Shown piece after piece: positions 53,710-63,295 of a stretch of 64,000 nt of DNA. The stretch spans positions 1 to 64,000 of the forward strand of contig NZ_AP024656.1 in the NCBI RefSeq assembly GCF_019977355.1, read 5' to 3'. The notes under the pieces were generated by a model that was not told the DNA's origin, searched no databases, and worked only from the letters and a program-made list of their open reading frames with translations. Numbering within the stretch: the first letter of the stretch is position 1; every line of letters begins with the position of its first letter. The translations under genes were made by a program, and so were the position numbers. The DNA comes from Arthrobacter sp. NicSoilB8. GTDB lineage: Bacteria > Actinomycetota > Actinomycetes > Actinomycetales > Micrococcaceae.

Positions 53710-55117
53710 GGCGACTGAATCGCTCTTCGGGACGGGTGTGGACCTGCACCTGGAGCTGAGAGGCCCGGGGCTGCGGGCTGGGCTGACGGGCGCTCTGCGG
53801 GAGGCGGTGCGCTCGGGACGACTGACGCCGGGCACTCGTCTGCCGGCATCCCGGACGCTCGCGGCTGATCTCGGCATCGCCCGCAGTACTGTGACCGAGT
53901 GCTACGCCGAACTGGTAGCCGAGGGCTGGCTCACGGCCCAACAAGGCTCCGGCACCCGGGTGGCTCAACGGGCCACGCCACGCCGCGCAGCGGCTCGCAC
54001 CGGACAGACTGGGCCGCAGCGACGCCGACCCACCCACGGACTGCTACCCGGTGCAGCGGACTTCGCGGAGTTTCCTCGCCCCCAATGGCTCGCCGCCGCC
54101 CGCCGCGCCCTGACAGTAGCACCGCATGACGCCTTCGGTTACGGCGATCCCCTCGGCAGGGTGGAACTGCGCACCGCTCTAGCAGACTACCTCTCCAGGG
54201 TCCGCGGCGTGTATGCAGAGCCAGAGCGGATCATTATCTGTTCCGGTTTTCACCACGGGCTGACGTTGACAGCACGAGCACTCAAAGCGCGGGGCGAGCG
54301 TGCAGTAGCAGTCGAGGCATACGGTCTAGGCCTCTACCGCACCCTACTGACCGACGCCGGCCTGAGCATCCCGCCACTGCCCATCGATGAACATGGGGCA
54401 CGTACTGACGACCTGGCGAGCCTGGGCGGTGTGGGTGCCGTACTGCTGACACCGGCCCACCAGTTCCCGACGGGCGTCGCCCTGTCCCCGGAACGGCGCG
54501 CCGTCGCTATCGACTGGGCCCGCACCACCGGCGGGCTGGTCCTAGAAGACGACTACGACGGAGAGTTCCGATACGACCGAAAACCGGTGGGAGCTGTCCA
54601 GGGCCTCGACCCTGACCGCGTCGTGTACTTCGGCACAGCGAGCAAATCACTGGCACCCGCCCTCCGAGTTGCCTGGATGGTGGTACCCGGACACCTCCTC
54701 CCGGATATCACGGCAGCCAAGGGGCGCGTCGAGACGGTGAGCGTCCTGGAACAACTGACTCTCGCGGAGTTCATCACCTCGGGCGCTTTCGACCGTCATG
54801 TACGCTCTCGGCGGCAGAGCTACCGGCGCCGACGCGACCAACTGGTCGCAGCCCTGGCGCAGAGCGCACCCGACATCCGAGTGTCCGGCATGGCCGCCGG
54901 GCTGCAAGCGGTCCTCGAACTACCACCCGGAACCGAGAGCTGGGCCCTACAAGCCGCGGCCCGCCAAGGACTGATGGTCAGCGGGATGGCGGAGTTTCGT
55001 CATGAAGAACTAGACCGGCGGGCAGCCACACAAGACGCCCTCGTCGTCAACTACTCAGCAGTCTCGGACAGCGCATGGGAGGGAGCACTGAACACGTTGT
55101 GCAGCGTGATGCCGTAG
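53687..55117 (+). CDS. MocR/PdxR/GabR-type PLP-dependent regulator
   Basis: 476 residues from ATG at 53687 (a second ATG follows). Residues 20-95 are a GntR-type winged helix (LTGALREAVRSGRLTPGTRL, LGIARSTVTECYAELVAEGWL). The rest is a fold-type I aminotransferase domain with the PLP lysine in FGTASKSLAPALRVAW near residue 319 and the Asp in GLVLEDDYDGEFRY. Such proteins sense PLP or an amino compound that reacts with it and switch transcription. Start codon lies inside the operator-like motif, suggesting autoregulation. No clear ribosome site precedes it, so leaderless translation is possible. Confidence 0.93.
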   Translation: MMNFQTNSATESLFGTGVDLHLELRGPGLRAGLTGALREAVRSGRLTPGTRLPASRTLAADLGIARSTVTECYAELVAEGWLTAQQGSGTRVAQRATPRRAAARTGQTGPQRRRPTHGLLPGAADFAEFPRPQWLAAARRALTVAPHDAFGYGDPLGRVELRTALADYLSRVRGVYAEPERIIICSGFHHGLTLTARALKARGERAVAVEAYGLGLYRTLLTDAGLSIPPLPIDEHGARTDDLASLGGVGAVLLTPAHQFPTGVALSPERRAVAIDWARTTGGLVLEDDYDGEFRYDRKPVGAVQGLDPDRVVYFGTASKSLAPALRVAWMVVPGHLLPDITAAKGRVETVSVLEQLTLAEFITSGAFDRHVRSRRQSYRRRRDQLVAALAQSAPDIRVSGMAAGLQAVLELPPGTESWALQAAARQGLMVSGMAEFRHEELDRRAATQDALVVNYSAVSDSAWEGALNTLCSVMP

Positions 55118-55142
55118 GGCGCACTCAGGCGGCCCGCTAAAC

Positions 55143-55440
55143 GATTTGCTATTCCGAGGACTGGCATCCTCGCTCGGCAGTGTCGGCACGGCCTACGACA
55201 AGGCCCTCCGACAATGGACAACCGTGCTGTTCAAGGACGAATGCATCCGCAGCAGCAGACATTTCTTAAACGTTCCGCTCATACAGCTCGCAGACGTGGC
55301 GAGAGCGACCAGGGGCTGGGTCCACTCATACAACACCGTCAGACTGCACGGCCCGCTGGCCTCGGTCCCGCCCGACGAATTCGAGAAGATCAACTACGCG
55401 AAATTAGATCCCTCATCAAACGAGGCCACAGTAAGAAGAA
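55143..55440 (+). pseudogene. IS3-type transposase C-terminal fragment
   Basis: The frame reads SVGTAYDKALRQ (D in place of the catalytic region's SxGdayDNA), VLFKDECI, and then WVHSYNTVRLHGPLASVPPDEFE, the standard end of IS3-group OrfB proteins. The catalytic Asp residues are lost. It ends at the target site of the ISL3 element. Confidence 0.8.
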
Positions 55441-55544
55441 GGGATAAACTTTCCGACCCCAATATGGGGTCTAAGGGGCTCTTCAAGGTTCATGGGGAAA
55501 TTGATTCCCGGATGAGTGTCATGCCGCCGTCCGGGCGGCACTGG

Positions 55545-56674
55545 TCATGAGGATAATCGATTTGTAGTTCCCTGCGTTGCGGTAGCCGCGGGCGGTGCGT
55601 TTATGTGCTTGATTCCGGTGTTGTTGGCTTCGACCTTGCCGGTGGTGGCGCCGGTGACGATGAGGACTTCGATCTCGTTCCACCACCGGCAGACAGTGCG
55701 GTAGAGCTTGTTCGTCTCCGGCCTTCCGGCGGCCTCAACTAGGGTCTTGAGTTCCTCTTTCGCCGAGGCGGCGTCGGCCAGCGAGTTGGTGCGCAGCAGG
55801 GCCCGCAGCTGTTCCTTGACCTTCCAGACTGCCTGGAGCTTGCCGGTGGCGTCATCGGCGGCGAAGACCTCAGCCAGGCGGTGGGCCGCGGTGTCAGAGA
55901 GTGTGTCGCCGGCGCGCAGGAGCAGCATCCGGTGGGCCCAGGCCTTGTCGATGCCGCGGCCGCGGCGGCCCTTGACCTGCTGGGAGAGGTTCTGCCGGGT
56001 CTCGGTCACCGCCTGGTTGGCCAGGGACACCAGGTGGAAGTGATCGACCGCGACCGCGGTGCGGGGAAGCCACATCCTCAACGCTTTCTTCGAATGCGGC
56101 CGAGGGGTCGATCGCGACCACCTGCACGCCCAGCCGCCACTGAAGCGGGCGGGCGAAGAGCCAGTCCCCGACGCCCTTGTGATCCCGGCCGTCGACCACG
56201 CCCAGGACCTGCCCGGTGTCCAGATCCACGATGGTGGTCATTCACGGCTCGTGCCGGATCCACGAGCTGGATTCCGGGTCACGGAAATACCGCACTGATC
56301 GGAACCGGTGTTCGTCGATGCCCAGCATGCGCGGGCTGAGCTCATCCACGTCCGGCAGCGTCAGAAGGCAGGCTTCTGTCAGCGCGGCACGGACCATCCA
56401 CCAGGACACCGCGAACGCGGCAGCGGTCTCGGACACGGCCCGGCCGGAATTGATGACCGCGTCAACGACGTGGTCCCGGAGCCGGCCGGTGGAGCGGGCG
56501 CGGCGCGGGACCTGGGCGGTGGATTCAAAGAACGAGAGCCGGGGACCCTCGGGTTCCACGCAGTGCCAGCGGTACTTGGACCAGAGAACCTCCACGGCGC
56601 CAGCCACGGGAATGTCGCGGATCCGCTGAAAGCGCCGTTCCTTTCGCCGCGTCGCCACGACACCGCAGGGGGGT
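55545..56674 (-). pseudogene. ISL3 transposase, main part, broken
   Basis: Read on the minus strand from 56674: CGVVATRRKERRFQRI (zinc-finger end), the HTH region SGRAVSETAAAFAVSWWMV, the DDE start LGIDEHRFRSVRY, then an in-frame TGA after RHEP (probably Trp to stop), IVDLDTGQVLGVVDGRDH, a one-base frameshift near 56090, and the C-terminal LRMWLPRTAVAVDHFHLVSLAN to the stop at 55545. The N terminus lies at 58862-58998 on the other side of the IS110 insertion. Three independent lesions make it inactive. Confidence 0.92.
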
Positions 56675-56690
56675 GTCCCTATGCTTTTGG

Positions 56691-57229
56691 TCAAGCGGCC
56701 TGGGGAGCTTTTTCCTCGTAGAGTGTCCCGTTTCGGAGCATCGCGTGGATGACGTCGCAGCGGCGCCGGGCGAGGCAGATGATGGCGGCGTTGTGCTTCT
56801 TTCCCTGGGCGCGTTTCCGGTCGTAGTAGGCCTTGGAGAGCGGACTTCGCTGTCCCGGTCCACGGCCCGCAGCGTGTGAGGCATCGCCCGGGCTGTCTCG
56901 GCAATGATGAATGCGTCCCGGGCATCTGTTTTCGAATTACCGGGATGCAGATCCGCCGCTTTGCGCATGGCCAGCCCGGGCAGGTAAGCGACTTCGCAGC
57001 CGCAATCCCTGGCCACCGCCACGGGCAGGGCACCGATGGTGTTGGGCTGGTCCACGACCATCAGCACGTTCCCATGCTGCTGCAGCGTCGTGAAAAGCTC
57101 CCGCAGCCGGGCTTCGTCCTGCGGCAACGGCTTATCAAAAAGGCGTTCGCCGGCGCGGCTCAGCGCGGTGGCGTGGTGTTCGCTCTTGCCGACATCAAGT
57201 CCGCAGTAAACGTCGAATCCCTGATCCAT
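56691..57229 (-). pseudogene. IS110 transposase with 661-bp internal deletion
   Basis: Starts like the intact protein (MDQGFDVYCGLDVGKSEHH) to MPHTLRAVDRDSEV, then the deletion shifts the frame. The original last 50 codons survive out of frame down to 56691. The DEDD domain is partly kept; the C-terminal catalytic half is lost. Confidence 0.92.
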
Positions 57230-57380
57230 ACTGGCGCTCCTTCGCACCACTCTATGGCCGCAGTCACGACACCCGCTGCCGGCACCCACGTTACGAAGAG
57301 ACCTGAACCCGTTGGTCCGGCCTTGTCCCTATCAGCGGTCAACAAGTGCCTCCGGACCCGGCGACAACACCCCCCTGTGA

Positions 57381-58780
57381 GTCTTGATGTGGCTGGTCTG
57401 GGACTGGCTGGCAGGGTTGGTGCTGGACGCCTCTTCCTGGCTGTGACTCAACACCCCCTCGGCCCTTTCTTGGGCCTTGGATCCGAATTGTCCGGTCACG
57501 GAAATGGCGGCCAGTGCCTGCCCGGCCCACCTCGATGGCTTGATCAGAAGACTGCCCAGCCCCTTAGGACTGTGGCTCATCACAGGAATGCCTCTGAGTG
57601 ACCTTCACCCGGGCCGGCGTCCGGGCCGCACCGCGCGGCCTGAAGCATCTGCCCGTTCGTGAGGAAGGAACCCCGACCGCGATGACCACTGTCGCATGCT
57701 CCCACCCGTTCGTCATCGGCGTGGACACCCACGCCCGCACACATACCTATGCCGTTATCGCCGCCAGCGGCGAGCATCTGGGCACCCAGGCCTTCCCGAA
57801 TACGCACGCCGGTAGGAACCGTGCGATCGCCTGGGCCGCACGCCGCACGGGCGGCGACCTCGGTGCCTTGTGGGTCATCGAGGGCACCGGCAGCTACGGG
57901 GCCCTGCTCACGGGCACCGTCGGAAGGGCGGGGTACCGAGTCGTTGAAGCCCCCAGGGCCTACGCACCCGCCCGCCGGGGCGCCGGAAAATCCGATCCGC
58001 TGGACGCGGCCGCCATCGCTGCAGCAGCTCTTCCACTGGACGAGGCTCGTCTGCGAATCCCGCGACAGGACGATGGAATCCGTGCCGCCCTGCGCGTCCT
58101 GGTCGCCGCCAGAGAGCAGATGACGCTCGAGCGGACCGCTAAGGTCAACGCCCTTACCGCCCTACTGCGGGCCATCGACCTAGGAATCGACGCCCGCAAG
58201 CCCCTCACCGATACCCAGATCACCGAGATCTCCCACTGGCGCGCCCGCGACGAAGAGTTGGCTCTGTCGACTGCGCGGGCCGAGGCCGTCCGGCTCGCCA
58301 AGCGCATCACCACGCTGGACGCCGAGCTTAAGGACAATCACACCCGCACCACGGAGCTTCTGGAGTCCAGCCCCGCCGCTCCGCTTCTGGAGGAAACAGG
58401 AATCGGGACCGTGACCGCCGCCGTGGTCTACACAGCCTGGTCGCATCTGGGCCGGGTACGTTCCGAGGCCGCCTTCGCCGCCCTGGCCGGGGTCAATCCC
58501 ATCCCAGCATCGTCGGGGAACACAGTCCGACACAGACTCAACAGAGGAGGCGACAGGCGCCTCAACAGTGCACTCCACATGGCTACCGTCGTCAGGATGG
58601 TCCACGACCCCGTCACCCGGGCCTATGCCGAACGCAAGAAAGTCGAAGGTAAGAACCCACGAGAGATCCGCCGCATCCTCAAGAGATATCTCGCCCGGCA
58701 CCTCTATCGCGCCCTGAACGCGCTCCACACCGCTAACGACACGGTCCCGAGGACGGCTTGACAGATATAGAAGATTCGGA
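57381..58780 (+). mobile_element. Different IS110-family element nested in the IS110 copy
   Basis: 1400 bp with ends fixed exactly by the empty site at 48570/48571 in the intact copy (CTGTGA|TCATCAG). GA occurs on both sides, so the ends may move by two bases. No inverted repeats are evident, typical of IS110. Contains one intact transposase. Confidence 0.92.
57682..58761 (+). CDS. IS110-family transposase, second type, intact
   Basis: 359 residues from the ATG at 57682, with GAGGAAGGAA upstream (frame open from 57598). DEDD domain: D15 in VIGVDTHARTHTYAV, E in WVIEGTGSYGALL, and KSDPLDAAAIAAA. C-terminal part: ETGIGTVTAAVVY, SEAAFAALAGVNPIPASSG and RGGDRRLNSALHMATVVRM. It differs from the other IS110 here in sequence and in length, so it is a separate subgroup. 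Looks full-length and could be active. Confidence 0.95.
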   Translation: MTTVACSHPFVIGVDTHARTHTYAVIAASGEHLGTQAFPNTHAGRNRAIAWAARRTGGDLGALWVIEGTGSYGALLTGTVGRAGYRVVEAPRAYAPARRGAGKSDPLDAAAIAAAALPLDEARLRIPRQDDGIRAALRVLVAAREQMTLERTAKVNALTALLRAIDLGIDARKPLTDTQITEISHWRARDEELALSTARAEAVRLAKRITTLDAELKDNHTRTTELLESSPAAPLLEETGIGTVTAAVVYTAWSHLGRVRSEAAFAALAGVNPIPASSGNTVRHRLNRGGDRRLNSALHMATVVRMVHDPVTRAYAERKKVEGKNPREIRRILKRYLARHLYRALNALHTANDTVPRTA

Positions 58781-58861
58781 TCATCAGTGACAGGGCAGGA
58801 AAGTCATACCGGGTCCAGCGACCATGTCCCCGGCGGTCGGGAACCCAATAAATGTAACGGG

Positions 58862-58998
58862 CAGCCCGGTGGCTGGTCGGTTTCGACAATGACCTGGCGG
58901 CGCCCGTTCTCCAGCACGGTGGCGGAGATGACGCGGTAGTCGGGCAGGTTGAAGATGCTGGTGGCAGCGTCAGCCGCCGCCCCGGTAGGCTCAGTCAA
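58862..58998 (-). pseudogene. ISL3 transposase, N-terminal piece
   Basis: ATG at 58998; reads SIFNLPDYRVISATVLENG and ends IVETDQPPGCP at the IS110 junction. Joined to 56674 and onward it restores a CxxC-type zinc finger of ISL3 transposases. Confidence 0.88.
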
Positions 58999-59181
58999 GG
59001 CTCGTGGTCCTGTTCCTGGTTTGAATGCTTAGACACACTCATCCCAGCAGGGCCACGGGCCCCTTTTTTAGCTACGACACGGAATCAATTCCCCACCAAC
59101 CTTGAAGAGCCGTCTAAGGAGTCCGAGAGAGACAAAGCAGGCGACCGAACTCGGCCGCAATTGACCCTGCACGAACGACGT

Positions 59182-59213
59182 GTGGCCCCCTCTTCTGAGG
59201 AATCGGGGGCCAC
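59182..59213 (-). terminator. Hairpin downstream of the permease gene
   Basis: 9-bp perfect stem GTGGCCCCC / GGGGGCCAC with a 14-base loop, 25 bases past the permease stop on the minus strand. Confidence 0.65.
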
Positions 59214-59237
59214 AAGTGTCTGGGAGCGCCCCGGCGC

Positions 59238-60737
59238 CTAGTGTTCCGGGGACTTCTGGGCAAACTGGACGGGGACTTCCGTGCCCTCAGCGTCGATCAG
59301 CTTGCCGCCTTCGAACCGGTCGCCGTCGGCCAGGCACTTGAGGTCGTCTTCGGTCACCACCCGTCGCCCGGTACCCGCCACGGTGATCGACTGGTTCTCC
59401 GAGTTGCCCGCTTTGAAGTGGTTGAAGAGCAGGTTTAGGCAGATGGCCATGATGGCGGCAGAGCTGATGCCCGAGTGGAAGATGGTGGCAAACCAGGGCG
59501 GGGTCTTATCGTAGAACGTGGGTGCGACGATCGGGATCATGCCGAAGCCGATGGAGGCGGCCACGATGATCAGGTTCATGTTGTTCCGGTACTCCACTTT
59601 AGCTAGTGTCCGGATTCCGCTGGCGGCGACGGTGCCGAAGAGAACTATGCCAGCACCGCCTAGCACGGCGGTGGGGACGGCTGCAACGACTCGGCCAAGT
59701 ATCGGAAGCAGGCCCAGGAGAACCAGGATGAGACCGCCGGCTGCCACCACGTAACGGCTTTTCATCTTGGTGACGGCGACGAGTCCGACATTTTGGGCGA
59801 AGGCGCTCTGGGGGAACGAACCGAAAATTGGTGCCACCAGGCTGGAAACCATATCCGCGCGCAACCCAGCTGCGATGCGCTTGGAATCTGTTTTGGTGCC
59901 GATGATTTCGCCGACGGCCAGGATGTCGGCCATGGTTTCGGTCAGGATAACGACCATCACGATCACCATGGAGATGATGGCTGCGATCTCAAACGTGGGG
60001 ATGCCAAGGTGGAAGGGCGTGGGAAACGCGACGACTGGGCCGTCGCCCACCTTCGAGAAGTCCGCCATGCCGACGACAACGGAGACTAGGGTTCCGATCA
60101 CCATGGCGAGGAGGATGGACAGGCGGGAAATCGTTGCCCTGCCTACCTTACTCAGCACGAGGACCAGGGCAAATGTCAAGGCGGCCAGACCGAGGTTAGC
60201 CATGCTGCCGTAGTCCTCGGCCTTTTTGTTCCCGCCCATGGCCCAGTTCGCCGCCACCGGCATGAGCGTCAGGCCGATAGTGGTGATAACGGTGCCGGTC
60301 ACCACGGGTGGGAAGAATCGGACGATCCTCGAAAAGACGGGCGCGATCAGGAGACCGATGGCTGCGGACGCGATGACCGCACCGAACACGGCCGGAAGCC
60401 CGCCGCCGCCAGTCACGATGGCGACCATAGTCGCGACGCTGGAGAACGACACTCCCTGCACCAATGGTAATTGGCAACCAAAGAACGGGAGGCCGATAGT
60501 CTGCAGGAGCGTTGCCAGGCCCCCCACAAAGAGAGCGGCGGCGATCAGGATGCCGATGTCGTTAGGCGCTAGACCGGCAGCCTGACCGACGATAAGGGGA
60601 ACGGCGATAATGCCGCCATACATGCTCAGGACGTGCTGGAAGCCGTAAGCGAAGCTGCTCCCGATGGAGACCCGTTCGTCTTCAGGCCGGTTACTTGGCC
60701 GCTTGGTACCAGCCTTGGAGGGACTTTTCTGGTTCAT
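59238..60737 (-). CDS. NCS2-family nucleobase:cation symporter (xanthine/uracil permease type)
   Basis: 499 residues, ATG at 60737. Fourteen hydrophobic segments are visible between residues 28 and 440, with the family's LPLVQGVSFSSVATM in TM3, the TM8-TM10 signature around ILTETMADILAVGEIIG and SFPQSAFAQNVGLVAVTKM. A short cytosolic tail (residues 450-499) follows. It imports a purine or pyrimidine base with protons or sodium. QNVG and the TM8 Glu (TE) favour the uric acid/xanthine branch, but specificity is not certain. Stands alone between the nested transposon and a gap of 300 bases. Confidence 0.94.
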   Translation of the reverse strand: MNQKSPSKAGTKRPSNRPEDERVSIGSSFAYGFQHVLSMYGGIIAVPLIVGQAAGLAPNDIGILIAAALFVGGLATLLQTIGLPFFGCQLPLVQGVSFSSVATMVAIVTGGGGLPAVFGAVIASAAIGLLIAPVFSRIVRFFPPVVTGTVITTIGLTLMPVAANWAMGGNKKAEDYGSMANLGLAALTFALVLVLSKVGRATISRLSILLAMVIGTLVSVVVGMADFSKVGDGPVVAFPTPFHLGIPTFEIAAIISMVIVMVVILTETMADILAVGEIIGTKTDSKRIAAGLRADMVSSLVAPIFGSFPQSAFAQNVGLVAVTKMKSRYVVAAGGLILVLLGLLPILGRVVAAVPTAVLGGAGIVLFGTVAASGIRTLAKVEYRNNMNLIIVAASIGFGMIPIVAPTFYDKTPPWFATIFHSGISSAAIMAICLNLLFNHFKAGNSENQSITVAGTGRRVVTEDDLKCLADGDRFEGGKLIDAEGTEVPVQFAQKSPEH

Positions 60738-61035
60738 GGTGAACTCTCTGATTCATGACAGACGTCTTCGTCTGCTCAACATTGTCTGGCTAACAAGATG
60801 ATGGGAGATCCTTCTGTGGATTTTGGTCCAGAGAACGGTCGTGTGGAGGTCCCGCAGGGCCCGATGAGTGGACAAGACACGGTCGGGTGAACCTGAGGTT
60901 GCTGCGGGCTTAGCAAATGCCCGCGAAGCCGGTCAACGCGACGGAGCGCAGGCGTCGTCGCGCCGGAACGGGGAAAATTGGGCGCGCGTTCGCAAAATTG
61001 ACTTCCAGAATAGCCCAGCATCGACGTGGTGTGCA
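60738..61035. other. Intergenic stretch upstream of permease
   Basis: Holds the permease promoter region. Frames here are short and shadow-like. No structure recognised. Confidence 0.45.
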
Positions 61036-61299
61036 TCACACTGCCGCGCGTAGAAGTGGTGATTCGGGTAGGTGAACGCCATCGGATCTGACTTCCAGAG
61101 TTTGCCCGTAGGGAACGTCGCTACTTAACTCGGCTGTGTAAGTCGAATGGTCATGTCTGGTGAGAAGTATGCCGGAGGATGGTCGCTCTAGGGCGGCAAG
61201 GATGAGCAGTCCGACGGCTTCATTGATTGATTCTTGGACGCTTTCGGCGTCGAGGGCGGTGATGCGGATTGCTGTTGGACTAACTTGTTCGGTGGTCAT
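61036..61299 (-). CDS. Small hypothetical protein (87 aa)
   Basis: ATG at 61299 with GAAAG upstream. The product (MTTEQVSPTAIRITALDAES, then EAVGLLILAALERPSSGILL) has an alternating helix/strand look and ordinary composition. No family recognised. It follows the truncated glyA in the same direction, so it may be the remainder of the adjacent region after a deletion. Confidence 0.6.
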   Translation of the reverse strand: MTTEQVSPTAIRITALDAESVQESINEAVGLLILAALERPSSGILLTRHDHSTYTAELSSDVPYGQTLEVRSDGVHLPESPLLRAAV

Positions 61300-61442
61300 C
61301 TACGGACTTTCGTGCAAAGGGGGCGGCGCCTTTGGCCTCTCCTCTGAATCATGCGGGAGGTTCAAGACGATGGATACGAACGGGCGTGGCATCGCCGTCG
61401 ATAGCAGGAAGATTCCACTTCCAGCTCTTCGGGCGCTGTTCT

Positions 61443-61727
61443 TTACCGCTTGAGGAGGCGCTCTGTCCTTCCCGGTTGACCTGTTCGGGCAGGCGAAAGG
61501 ACGCCAATTTGCTCCCGTGGTACGGAGCATCCATCCACTGAAGAGCCGGCCCCTTCCGCGCCGGGCGCGGTGTGGTTATCCGAGGCGATCATCTCCAGGC
61601 CGTCCCGCTGGCGGGTGAGCTCGGCTCCGATCTTCGCAGCGATCTCCGGATCCAGCGCGGACAGGTCCGCGTCTAAGGACGGGGACCCTACCTGCTCAAA
61701 CGCGACGGTAGCCGCTGGGCCGTTCAC
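61443..61727 (-). pseudogene. glyA: Serine hydroxymethyltransferase, N-terminal fragment
   Basis: Starts with ATGA overlap to gcvH. The first 50 residues match SHMT: LSALDPEIAAKIGAELTRQ and RDGLEMIASDNHTAP. Similarity ends near 61572, and the remaining residues to the stop at 61443 are unrelated. The PLP lysine domain and about 370 residues are missing. In an intact operon SHMT would take the methylene-tetrahydrofolate made by the glycine cleavage system to form serine. Confidence 0.88.
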
Positions 61728-62107
61728 AGTTCGCCACCGTTCATGGACGCGTACTCCTGGGCGGAGAGCAGCGGGCCTTCGGCGGTCACGGCCACCTTGA
61801 ACAGCCAGCCGGCGCCGTATGGATCGCTGTTGATCAGCGACGGGTCGTCGACGACGGCGGGGTTGATGGCGGTGACCTTGCCGGTCACCGGTGCATACAG
61901 GTCCGAGACGGACTTGGTCGATTCGACCTCGCCGCAGGTCTCCCCCGCTGTCACCTTTGTGCCGACCTCGGGCAGGTCCACGTACACAATGTCACCCAAG
62001 GCATCCGCGGCCACGGCCGAAATACCAATGCCAACCGGGCCGGACCCGTCAGCGGCAACCCACTCGTGCTCTGCGGAGTACTTCAGTTCAGCAACAACCT
62101 TGCTCAA
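61724..62107 (-). CDS. gcvH: Glycine cleavage system H protein
   Basis: 127 residues, the usual length. Lipoyl lysine is K65 in [18 protein letters not shown]; the lipoyl-domain start is [20 protein letters not shown] and the end is [21 protein letters not shown]. It shuttles the aminomethyl group between the P and T proteins. Lies 27 bases after gcvT and overlaps the glyA fragment by four bases. Looks intact. Confidence 0.96.
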   Translation of the reverse strand: MSKVVAELKYSAEHEWVAADGSGPVGIGISAVAADALGDIVYVDLPEVGTKVTAGETCGEVESTKSVSDLYAPVTGKVTAINPAVVDDPSLINSDPYGAGWLFKVAVTAEGPLLSAQEYASMNGGEL

Positions 62108-62134
62108 TTTGCTTCCTGTCTTCGGAGGGAGAAT

Positions 62135-63283
62135 CTACTTTTGGCGCTTGTAGAAAGGCAGTACGACAACTTCGAAGGGCTCGGTCTTGCCACGTACGAC
62201 AATGTCCACGAGGGTGCCGGGTTCGGTGTGCTTGACATCGACGTAGGCCATGGCAATCGGGTAGCCCAAGGTGGGTGAGGGCTGGCCGGAGGTAACTTCG
62301 CCGATCAAACCGCCATTTCTGAGAACTGCATAGAGGCCCCGCGCGGCTCGCCGTCCGAGGCCCTTGAGCCCGACGAGTTTCTGGCCAATAGTTGTGCCGA
62401 CGCCGGCTTCCTTCTTGGCGGCCAGCGCGGACTTGCCGATGAAGTCGCCCTCCTTGGACAGCGCGATGACGGAGCCCAGGCCGGCAGCGTATGCATTGCC
62501 ATACCGGGAGAGTTCGTTGCCGTAGAGCGGCATGCCGGCCTCGAGCCGGAGCGAGTCGCGGGACGCGAGTCCGGCGGGCGTCAGCTCGCCCTCTTCGGCG
62601 ATGGCGACGAGCGCCTGCCAGAGGGCTGAGGCGGCGTCGTTTCCGACGAAGATCTCAAAGCCGTCCTCACCGGTGTAGCCGGTGCGGGCCAGCAGGAGGT
62701 CCTGGCTGGCGCCGCCGAACATGAACGAAACCTCCACGGCGGCGTAATACTTCAGGCCGGTCACGAGGTCGTGCTGACCGGCGGGGATCAGGCGCAGCAG
62801 GATCTCCTGGGCCTTGGGCCCCTGCACGGCGATCAGCGAGGTCTCGGCGGAGGCGTCCAGGACGGTGACATCGAACCCTGATGCCCGTACGGCGAGGGCT
62901 GCGGCGACCACCGTGGCGTTGCCCGCGTTGGGGACCAAGAGGAACTTGTCAGTGCCGTCGGTCCCCGCCGGGCGGCGGTAGGTGATGAGGTCGTCGATGA
63001 TGCCGCCGTCCTCCTGGCAGATCAGCGAGTACTTGGCCTTGCCGATCGCCATCGCGGAGATCTTGCCGACGAGGGCGTAGTCGAGGAAGGCTGCGGCGTC
63101 GGGGCCGGTGACCCAGACTTCGCCCATGTGGGAGAGGTCGAACAGGCCCGCGGAGTTGCGGACGGCGTGGTGCTCGGCGAGTTCGGAGCTGTACTTCAGC
63201 GGCATCTGCCAGCCGCCGAAGTCAGTGAAGGAGGCGTCGAGCTTCTTGTGCTCTTCGTACAGGGCCGTGTAGTTCTCAGGCAT
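62135..63283 (-). CDS. gcvT: Aminomethyltransferase (glycine cleavage T protein)
   Basis: 382 residues, full-length. Conserved stretches: FGGWQMPLKYSSELAEHHAV, LFDLSHMGEVWVTGPDAAAFL, ARTGYTGEDGFEIFVGND (folate-binding region) and RDSLRLEAGMPLYGNEL with the functional Arg/Glu. The C-terminal barrel has TSGQPSPTLGYPIAMAYV. It moves the methylene unit from H-protein to tetrahydrofolate and releases ammonia. Twelve bases follow the shortened gcvP; same transcript from the riboswitch. Confidence 0.96.
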   Translation of the reverse strand: MPENYTALYEEHKKLDASFTDFGGWQMPLKYSSELAEHHAVRNSAGLFDLSHMGEVWVTGPDAAAFLDYALVGKISAMAIGKAKYSLICQEDGGIIDDLITYRRPAGTDGTDKFLLVPNAGNATVVAAALAVRASGFDVTVLDASAETSLIAVQGPKAQEILLRLIPAGQHDLVTGLKYYAAVEVSFMFGGASQDLLLARTGYTGEDGFEIFVGNDAASALWQALVAIAEEGELTPAGLASRDSLRLEAGMPLYGNELSRYGNAYAAGLGSVIALSKEGDFIGKSALAAKKEAGVGTTIGQKLVGLKGLGRRAARGLYAVLRNGGLIGEVTSGQPSPTLGYPIAMAYVDVKHTEPGTLVDIVVRGKTEPFEVVVLPFYKRQK

Positions 63284-63295
63284 CGTTGGCTGTCC

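Larger units (their letters stand above)
56675..58861 (-). mobile_element. Second IS110 copy, internally deleted, inserted in ISL3
   Basis: Nearly identical to 47204-48651, but 661 bp of the transposase (47373-48033 or so) are missing at 56843, and a different IS110-type element is inserted at 57381-58780. It interrupts the ISL3 transposase within its N-terminal zinc finger (between GCP and CGVV). Confidence 0.92.
55469..59119 (-). mobile_element. ISL3-family element carrying two nested IS110 elements
   Basis: ISL3 ends at 55477 and 59111 are inverted repeats of about 32 bp: GGCTCTTCAAGGTT at left and its complement at right, with GGGGAA(A)TTGATTCC following. The flanks 55469-55476 and 59112-59119 are both GTCTAAGG, a perfect 8-bp target duplication, the ISL3 hallmark. 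The ISL3 sequence itself is about 1.45 kb; 56675-58861 is inserted DNA. Confidence 0.95.
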
